A DNA stretch of 9,753 nt from JBBIWA01 sp037439425 (GTDB taxonomy: Bacteria; Acidobacteriota; Blastocatellia; RBC074), in assembly GCA_037439425.1 (NCBI GenBank), contig JBBIWA010000119.1, forward strand, positions 1-9,753, given 5' to 3'. The translations under genes were made by a program, and so were the position numbers. The notes under the pieces are model-generated. The model did no database searches. It saw nothing but the letters and a program-made list of their open reading frames with translations, and was not told the DNA's origin. Below are positions 1 through 4,903 of the stretch, piece by piece (the stretch's first letter is position 1; each line of letters opens with the position of its first letter).

Positions 1-141
1 TCCATTCGTCTCATCACGGATCCAACTGTCCATCACGTCGTCACTAATCCAAATGGTCAGACTTCCGCGTTGCACCAACGCGGCGTTATACTCTGTCCAA
101 TTTCGGAGGTGGTAGGGTTGTTTGGTTCTCTTTTGTTTCAC
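1..141 (-). CDS. IS5-family transposase, N-terminal part (3' end outside window)
   Basis: The minus strand reads open from a GTG at 141-139 to the window edge, giving 47 codons. An in-frame TAA lies two codons upstream of the GTG, so this is the most likely start. The peptide contains RNWTEYNAALVQRGSLTIW, which matches the conserved N-terminal segment of IS5/IS903-group transposases (pattern NWxxYNxALxxRGxLTxW), followed by an acidic stretch ISDDVMDSW also typical of the family. The catalytic DDE residues lie further downstream and are not in the window, so whether the element is intact cannot be judged. The terminal repeat at 177-193 sits about 35 bp upstream, the usual arrangement. Confidence 0.82.
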   Translation of the reverse strand, partial: MKQKRTKQPYHLRNWTEYNAALVQRGSLTIWISDDVMDSWIRDETNG

Positions 142-176
142 ATCTTAAGAATACCAGCACCCCCGCCTCCGTGCCT

Positions 177-193
177 ATTTATGCAACAAAGCC
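177..193. repeat. Terminal inverted repeat of the IS element
   Basis: The sequence ATTTATGCAACAAAGCC differs at one position from the outer end of IS903 as I recall it (ATTTATTCAACAAAGCC when read toward the outside). The outermost base is 193. The partner repeat is outside the window. Confidence 0.7.
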
Positions 194-310
194 GTTTAGA
201 ACTGTAAGGTTGCCAACAGATTTGATTCCAGAATCGAGCTACCATCTTTCTTATGCTTGAGAGACGTCGTGCAGATTGGTGGTATAGGACATAAGCGAGG
301 AGGAAGATTT
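194..310 (+). promoter_or_regulatory. Leader between the IS end and the first operon gene; weak candidate operator
   Basis: This 117-bp gap holds the only non-coding DNA directly upstream of the seven-gene run, so the main promoter is expected here or inside the IS end. No convincing -35/-10 pair is visible; TTGAGA (257-262) followed by TATAGG (283-288) has a spacer of 20, which is too long. A small perfect palindrome GATTC-CA-GAATC lies at 224-235 and could be a repressor half-site pair, but it is short enough to be chance. A strong Shine-Dalgarno sequence AGGAGG at 298-303 serves the gene starting at 311. Confidence 0.3.
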
Positions 311-1528
311 ATGAGTGAGATGATAAGCAACAACGGTCATCTGTCGTTTCAAACGGCAGCGGTCACCGCCAATGTGGAGAGCGAAGTTCGGCGCCGCTAT
401 CGCGAGGCCGCGCGTCAAGCCGAACCGGCGCTCTGCTGCCCGACCGAGTACGATCCTCGGCTCATCGAAATACTGCCGCAGGAGATTATCGAGAAAGATT
501 ACGGCTGCGGAGATCCGTCGGTCTATGTCTCCGAGGGTGAGACGGTGGTTGATCTGGGATCAGGAGCGGGCAAGATTTGCTATATCCTCTCGCAGAAAGT
601 TGGGCCGCAAGGCCGTGTGATCGGAGTGGACTTTAACGACGAGATGCTCAGGCTGGCCCGCAAGTACATCGGCGAGATCGGAGACAAACTCGGCTACCGG
701 AATGTTCGTTTTGTGAAAGCGAAGATTCAAGACCTCGCGCTTGACCTGGAACGTGCTGAAGGGTGGCTGCGCGCGCATCCGATTCGATCAGTGGAGCAAC
801 TCAGCGACTTTGAGGCTGAGTGCGAGCAGTGGCGGCGGCAAGAGCCGCTTATTCCTGACTCCAGCGTGGATGTAGTTGTCTCCAACTGCGTGCTCAATCT
901 GGTTCGTCCGCAGGATAAACAGAAGCTGTTTGCGGAAATTTTCCGCGTGCTGAAACGAGGCGGGCGTGTCGTCATCTCTGACATCGTGTGCGACGAAGAT
1001 CCGACGCCATCCATTCTGGCTGATCCGGCGTTGTGGAGCGGCTGCATTGCCGGAGCGTTCCGCGAAGACCGCTTTCTGGAGATGTTTGAGGAGGCGGGTT
1101 TCTACGGAATCGAAATCCTATCCAGACAGGATAAGCTGTGGCAGGTGATCGAAGGCATCGAGTTTCGCTCCATCACTGTGCGCGCCTTCAAGGGCAAAGA
1201 AGGCCCCTGTCTCGAACGCAATCAGGCAGTGATCTACAAAGGTCCCTGGAAATCGGTCCGCGACGATGATGGACATACGCTCCACCGGGGCCGTCGCATG
1301 GCTGTCTGCGATAAGACCTTCAAGATTCTCACTGACCCTTCAGGGCCGTACAACCGGGACATCATTGCCGTGCCGCCTTATGAGGAGATTCCACTCGATC
1401 AGGCTCCCGCCTTCAACTGTAAGGGCACGGGGATCCGTCATCCCAGAGAAACGAAAGGGCTGGAATACCGCGAAACGGTCATCAATGAGGGTGCGGCGTG
1501 CGAGTGTGGTCCAGGAGGATGCGCCTGA
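311..1528 (+). CDS. ArsM-like SAM-dependent methyltransferase
   Basis: This is a 405-residue class I SAM methyltransferase, probably an arsenite methyltransferase relative. The SAM-binding motif VVDLGSGAG is at 79-87, with the acidic ribose ligand in GVDFND near 105-110. Cysteines match the ArsM pattern: Cys42/43 and Cys66 before the SAM domain, Cys193 in VSNCVLNL, and Cys245 in LWSGCIAGAF. In known ArsM enzymes the corresponding cysteines bind trivalent arsenic. Between Cys66 and Cys193 there is an extra segment of about 25 residues (about 148-178). A C-terminal extension ends in ACECGPGGCA with Cys397, 399 and 404. The ATG at 311 is chosen because AGGAGG lies 7 bases before it; a longer TTG-initiated form from 257 has no such support. 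The next gene starts 21 bp downstream, so an operon is likely. Its native substrate is inferred, not shown. Confidence 0.88.
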   Translation: MSEMISNNGHLSFQTAAVTANVESEVRRRYREAARQAEPALCCPTEYDPRLIEILPQEIIEKDYGCGDPSVYVSEGETVVDLGSGAGKICYILSQKVGPQGRVIGVDFNDEMLRLARKYIGEIGDKLGYRNVRFVKAKIQDLALDLERAEGWLRAHPIRSVEQLSDFEAECEQWRRQEPLIPDSSVDVVVSNCVLNLVRPQDKQKLFAEIFRVLKRGGRVVISDIVCDEDPTPSILADPALWSGCIAGAFREDRFLEMFEEAGFYGIEILSRQDKLWQVIEGIEFRSITVRAFKGKEGPCLERNQAVIYKGPWKSVRDDDGHTLHRGRRMAVCDKTFKILTDPSGPYNRDIIAVPPYEEIPLDQAPAFNCKGTGIRHPRETKGLEYRETVINEGAACECGPGGCA

Positions 1529-1549
1529 TCCAGGCAGAAGGAGAAGTTG

Positions 1550-2659
1550 ATGACTACGATTATTATCATCCTGGCGGTCTTCTGGCTGGCCTACAGCAAT
1601 GGCGCCAATGATAACTTCAAAGGCGTCGCTACGATCTATGGCAGCAGTACGGCCGGTTATCGCAAGGCGCTGCTGTGGGCCACACTCGCCACGGCAGCAG
1701 GCAGTCTCGTGTCAGTAACGGCGGCCAATAAACTGCTGGTAGTTTTCAGCGGCAAAGGGCTTGTTCCTGAGTCGTTCGTAGGAACACCGCACTTTCTCAT
1801 CGCCGTAGGACTGGCCGGCGCGATCACGATTTTTTTAGCTACGTGGCTGGGGCTGCCCACATCAACGACACACGCCTTGGCCGGTGGGTTGCTCGGCGTG
1901 GCTGTTGTGACTTCGAACAGCAGCACGGCATGGGGAACGATAACTCACAGTCTTATCGTGCCTTTGTTACTCACTCCCGTAATCGCCATCGCGCTGGCAA
2001 TAGCGCTTTATGTACTGCTTCGGAAAGTGCGGCTGGCGCTGGGGGTGACAAAGCAAACCTGTCTCTGCGTAGGGAGCCCTCTTCCCCAACTGGTTCAACT
2101 GAGGGTTGACGGCTCGGCGGCGCTTTCCCCTTGTGGACCGCAGATCAGCGTCGGTCAGGTGGACGTATGTTTTGAGCAGTATCGGGGTCAATTAGTCGGC
2201 GTGGATGCTCAAACCTGCGTGAATGTCGTTCACTACGCGAGCGCTGGAGCGGTCTGTTTTAGCCGGGCCGTTAATGATACGCCGAAAGTCGCCGCCTTGC
2301 TGCTTGCGACCGAAGCGTGGAATTCCTCGTGGGCAGTGGGATTGGTGACCGTCAGCATAGTTCTTGGCGGACTGCTCGGTTCGCGCCGGGTGGCCGAGAC
2401 GATGAGCAAGCGCATCACCGACCTGAACCCGGGCCAAGGGTTGGCGGCGAATCTGGTCACGGCCCTGTTGGTCTCGTTGGCATCACCATTAGGACTGCCT
2501 GTCTCCACAACGCACGTCTCGTGCGGCTCAATCTTTGGAATCGGCCTCGTGAATCGAACGTTTCAGTGGAAGACGGTGGCTCAGATCCTGATGGCCTGGG
2601 TCACGACGCTCCCGCTAGCGGCCATCATCAGCGGACTGCTCTTTTGGCTCGCTATCTAG
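1550..2659 (+). CDS. PiT-family inorganic phosphate transporter
   Basis: This 369-residue integral membrane protein belongs to the PiT/Pho-4 family, which moves phosphate with a coupled cation. The two inverted halves are clear. The first carries GANDNFKG at 18-25 and GLPTSTTHA at 101-109; the second carries VNDTPK at 241-246 and GLPVSTTHVSCG at 315-326. The halves are separated by a hydrophilic region of about 75 residues that contains six of the protein's seven cysteines (171, 173, 195, 207, 223, 236). The start at ATG 1550 is preceded by AAGGAG at 1538-1543; a TTG three bases upstream is possible but less likely. PiT carriers can let arsenate in because it mimics phosphate, so its place beside an ArsM-like gene suggests arsenate or phosphate supply, or phosphate competition; this is inference. 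Confidence 0.93.
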   Translation: MTTIIIILAVFWLAYSNGANDNFKGVATIYGSSTAGYRKALLWATLATAAGSLVSVTAANKLLVVFSGKGLVPESFVGTPHFLIAVGLAGAITIFLATWLGLPTSTTHALAGGLLGVAVVTSNSSTAWGTITHSLIVPLLLTPVIAIALAIALYVLLRKVRLALGVTKQTCLCVGSPLPQLVQLRVDGSAALSPCGPQISVGQVDVCFEQYRGQLVGVDAQTCVNVVHYASAGAVCFSRAVNDTPKVAALLLATEAWNSSWAVGLVTVSIVLGGLLGSRRVAETMSKRITDLNPGQGLAANLVTALLVSLASPLGLPVSTTHVSCGSIFGIGLVNRTFQWKTVAQILMAWVTTLPLAAIISGLLFWLAI

Positions 2660-2690
2660 GGGGCTTTATGCGGGTCGTTATCGTGACGCG

Positions 2691-2726
2691 GGAGTAGCAA
2701 TAGAAGCTGGGAGCGCACGCTGCTAG
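2691..2726 (+). repeat. 36-bp direct repeat, copy 1
   Basis: It matches 2763-2798 at 35 of 36 bases; the first 31 bases are identical. It contains the core CTGGGAGCGCACGCT at 2707-2721. Unlike copy 2 it lacks the right-hand palindrome arm, so it looks like a partial duplication within the gap between the PiT and radical SAM genes. Confidence 0.85.
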
Positions 2727-2762
2727 ATAGAGACGAAGTCTGGGCGGTCGCCTACCACTATT

Positions 2763-2798
2763 GGAGTAGCAATAGAAGCTGGGAGCGCACGCTTCTAG
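2763..2798 (+). repeat. 36-bp direct repeat, copy 2
   Basis: This is the second copy, starting 72 bp after copy 1 and differing only at 2794 (T instead of G). Here the core CTGGGAGCGCACGCT (2779-2793) continues into a full hairpin and forms the left arm of the palindromic element at 2781-2847. Confidence 0.85.
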
Positions 2799-2847
2799 CG
2801 TGCTTCTTCTTCGGGCTAAAGCAAGCAGGCTGGAAGGCTGCGCTCCC
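2781..2847. repeat. Palindromic intergenic repeat A (nested hairpins)
   Basis: The outer arms GGGAGCGCA (2781-2789) and TGCGCTCCC (2839-2847) are perfect reverse complements. Inside, GCACGCT (2787-2793) pairs with AGCGTGC (2797-2803) around a TCT loop. After the right arm comes CGGGATTTTCGGAGG, which contains the Shine-Dalgarno sequence of the radical SAM gene. The 211-bp gap 2660-2870 contains no other recognisable feature. The same architecture recurs at 4801-4880, so this belongs to a dispersed family resembling REP/BIME-type elements. There is no T-run, so it is not a typical intrinsic terminator. Confidence 0.8.
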
Positions 2848-2870
2848 CGGGATTTTCGGAGGCAAGAACG

Positions 2871-3824
2871 ATGAATGAATTTGAAAAGCGAATCACTGAA
2901 GCGACAGACACGGGCTTGCACAGCGTTGACATTGAAACGATTCAGGTCAACGTGGGGCTCAAGTGCAATCAAGCCTGCGTGCACTGTCATGTGGAGTCGT
3001 CTCCCCTGCGCACCGAAATGATGGACTGGCCGACGATGGAGTTGATCATTGAGGCGGCTCGGCGCGTTCGGGCCCGGCTGGTGGATATCACCGGCGGCGC
3101 GCCGGAACTCAATCCGCATCTTCGCCGCTTCATCGCAACCCTGCGCGAGCACGGACACACCGTCCAGGTGCGGACCAATTTGACCGTCTTGCTTCTGCCG
3201 GAGCAGGAGACGATGCCGGAGTTCTTCCGCGATCATCAAGTGCACCTGGTAGCTTCGCTGCCGTGCTATTTGGAAGAAAACGTCCGTCGCCAGCGCGGCA
3301 ATGGCGTTTACGAGAAAAGCATCGAAGCGATCAAGCGGTTGAATGCGCTCGGCTACGGGCAGGATCCGGCGCTGCCGCTCAACTTAGTCTACAATCCCAT
3401 CGGACCCTTCCTGCCGCCCGATCAGGCGAAACTCGAAGCGGATTATCGGCGCGAGTTGTGGGATCGGTTCGGCATCGTCTTCACCAGGCTCTTGACCATC
3501 ACCAATATGCCCATCGGCAGATTTCAAGATGATCTCGCTCGCCAGGGCAAGGACCAAAAATACCTGAATCTGCTTAAGCAATCGTTCAATCCGCAGACGA
3601 TAGAGGGATTGATGTGCCGCCATCAGATCAACATTGATTGGGACGGGCGACTCTACGATTGCGACTTCAATCTGGCGCTGAAGCTGCCGGTAGACCACGG
3701 TGTTCCCAACCACATCAAAGACTTCGATCTGGCTGCTCTGGCCAGGCGAAAAGTCGTGACCGGCATCCACTGTTTCGGCTGCACCGCCGGGCGAGGGTCT
3801 TCTTGTGGTGGGGCGCTGGTGTGA
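2871..3824 (+). CDS. arsS: Radical SAM/Cys-rich protein, ArsS-like
   Basis: This 317-residue radical SAM enzyme has the [4Fe-4S] cluster motif CNQACVHC (C32-x3-C36-x2-C39), the SAM-contact motif GGAPE at 75-79, and a Cys-rich C-terminal part: C249 (LMCRHQ), C264 (LYDCDFN), C301 and C304 (HCFGCTAG) and C312 (SSCGG near the end). This layout matches the family annotated as arsenosugar biosynthesis radical SAM (seleno)protein, in which ArsS adds a deoxyadenosyl group to methylated arsenic made by ArsM. Some relatives carry selenocysteine in the C-terminal Cys region; here every such codon is cysteine (TGT at 3804-3806 for C312). The start has GGAGG at 2858-2862, 8 bases upstream. The nearby methyltransferase supports the assignment. 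The symbol is by family and context, and substrate remains inferred. Confidence 0.85.
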   Translation: MNEFEKRITEATDTGLHSVDIETIQVNVGLKCNQACVHCHVESSPLRTEMMDWPTMELIIEAARRVRARLVDITGGAPELNPHLRRFIATLREHGHTVQVRTNLTVLLLPEQETMPEFFRDHQVHLVASLPCYLEENVRRQRGNGVYEKSIEAIKRLNALGYGQDPALPLNLVYNPIGPFLPPDQAKLEADYRRELWDRFGIVFTRLLTITNMPIGRFQDDLARQGKDQKYLNLLKQSFNPQTIEGLMCRHQINIDWDGRLYDCDFNLALKLPVDHGVPNHIKDFDLAALARRKVVTGIHCFGCTAGRGSSCGGALV

Positions 3825-3858
3825 ATCAGGTTGCCAATGCTCAGAGCTAAATATGTCC

Positions 3859-3865
3859 AAGGAGG
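3859..3865 (+). promoter_or_regulatory. Ribosome binding site deciding a GTG start
   Basis: AAGGAGG lies 7 bases before GTG 3873-3875. It supports that codon over the upstream in-frame TTG 3831 or ATG 3837, which would also add residues before the membrane anchor. Confidence 0.7.
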
Positions 3866-3872
3866 GAGAGAG

Positions 3873-4787
3873 GTGAGTATCAAAAGTATTATCGGGATTG
3901 TTCTCAGCGTTAGCTTTGCCGTGGCGGTGGGCTGGTGGATCTGGTCAAGACCGGCTCCGAGGTCGCTTCATTTCGAGGCTAGCACGGCTCGCGCAAGCGA
4001 TCCGGCCTTCTCCTATGCTGACTATGCGGCTGCGCTTAAGACATATGTGGATGACCAGGGGTGGGTCAATTACCAGCGCTTGAAGCAGAACAGCCAGCAA
4101 CTGGATGCCTTTGCCAGTGCCCTTGGCAGGCTTGACTCCAGGCTATACGATAGCTGGAGTGAGAAGCAGAAGATCGCCTTCTGGATCAATGCCTACAATG
4201 CGCTAACTCTGGAGGCGATCATCACTCATTATCCCATCAAGCCGTCCTTCACAACTTCACTGGTCTTTCCCAAAAACAGCATTCGGCAGATTCCGGGTGT
4301 GTGGGATGAGTTGACGTTTGAGGTGATGGGGCGCAAGGTGACGCTCGATGAGATAGAGCACAAGATTCTTCGAGCACAATTCAATGAGCCGCGCATCCAC
4401 ATGGCGCTCGTGTGCGCAGCTGCAGGGTGCCCTCCGCTGCGGAATGAACCGTACAGCGGAGAGCACCTTGATCATCAACTCGATGATCAAACACGACGCT
4501 TCCTCTCCAATCCTCGGAAATTCCACATTGATCGCGCGGGTGGGCGAGTCTCGCTCAGTTCGATCTTCAAGTGGTTCGGGGAGGATTTCGTCAAAACCTA
4601 CGCTACAGACGAGAAGTTTGCTGGACATAAGCCTTCTGAACGAGCTGTATTGAATTTTATCAGCCGGTATGTTGAGGCTGCTGACCGTGAGTATCTGGTC
4701 TCAGCTAGATACAAGATTACTTACCTCGATTACGATTGGTCGTTGAATGAGCAAGGAGTCATGGGGGTCGCTTCGGCGACGCCCTGA
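3873..4787 (+). CDS. Membrane-anchored DUF547 domain protein
   Basis: This 304-residue protein has an N-terminal hydrophobic segment (about residues 5-24) that should act as a signal anchor or uncleaved signal, placing the rest outside the cytoplasmic membrane. The body is a DUF547 domain: AFWINAYNAL at 102-111, the IPGVWDELTFEVMG region at 140-153, and IHMALVCAAAGCPPL at 175-189 with Cys181 and Cys186, then SLSSIFKWFGEDF near 227-239. The biochemical function of DUF547 is not established. From memory, DUF547 proteins recur beside ArsM/ArsS-type genes, and here the gene starts 48 bp after the ArsS-like gene. The GTG start is chosen for its ideal ribosome binding site. Confidence 0.88.
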   Translation: MSIKSIIGIVLSVSFAVAVGWWIWSRPAPRSLHFEASTARASDPAFSYADYAAALKTYVDDQGWVNYQRLKQNSQQLDAFASALGRLDSRLYDSWSEKQKIAFWINAYNALTLEAIITHYPIKPSFTTSLVFPKNSIRQIPGVWDELTFEVMGRKVTLDEIEHKILRAQFNEPRIHMALVCAAAGCPPLRNEPYSGEHLDHQLDDQTRRFLSNPRKFHIDRAGGRVSLSSIFKWFGEDFVKTYATDEKFAGHKPSERAVLNFISRYVEAADREYLVSARYKITYLDYDWSLNEQGVMGVASATP

Positions 4788-4800
4788 AAGCGATCAACAT

Positions 4801-4880
4801 CCTGGGAGCGCACGCTTGCGAGCGTGCAAGATTTTCACTCTTAACTAAGACTCGCACGCAAGGATGCGTGCGCTCCCAGG
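4801..4880. repeat. Palindromic intergenic repeat B (cruciform-like)
   Basis: The outer arms CCTGGGAGCGCACGC (4801-4815) and GCGTGCGCTCCCAGG (4866-4880) are a perfect 15-bp inverted repeat. Each arm also forms its own hairpin: GCACGCT (4810-4816) with AGCGTGC (4821-4827) around TGCG, and GCACGCA (4854-4860) with TGCGTGC (4865-4871) around AGGA. The left arm shares CTGGGAGCGCACGCT with both copies near 2707 and 2779. It fills most of the 116-bp gap between the DUF547 gene and the fusion gene, and the conserved tail GGGATTTTC (4879-4887) leads directly to the next Shine-Dalgarno sequence. Confidence 0.88.
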
Positions 4881-4903
4881 GATTTTCCGCAGGAGAAGAT
4901 CGG

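Larger units (their letters stand above)
1..193 (-). mobile_element. IS5-family (IS903-like) insertion sequence, one end only
   Basis: This is the 5' end of an insertion sequence whose remainder lies outside the window to the left. Two signs support it: the beginning of an IS5-family transposase on the minus strand (141 down to 1), and a terminal inverted repeat at 177-193 resembling the IS903 end as I recall it. The element boundary is therefore placed at 193. IS903-type elements usually duplicate 9 bp of target, so 194-202 would be the duplicated flank, but the other end is not visible and this cannot be checked here. Confidence 0.8.

Noticed and set aside
65..83. Perfect 8-bp inverted repeat CCGCGTTG-CAC-CAACGCGG as a terminator or operator
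   Set aside because: It lies inside the transposase coding sequence and has no T-run; best explained as coding sequence.
2691..2798. CRISPR-like repeat array
   Set aside because: Only two copies with one 36-bp spacing interval, hairpin-forming flanks and no cas genes; it fits a dispersed palindromic repeat instead.
2652..3245. Minus-strand open frame of 197 codons across the repeat gap and the radical SAM gene
   Set aside because: It is antisense to a well-supported radical SAM gene, and its C-terminal part is only the translated direct repeats.
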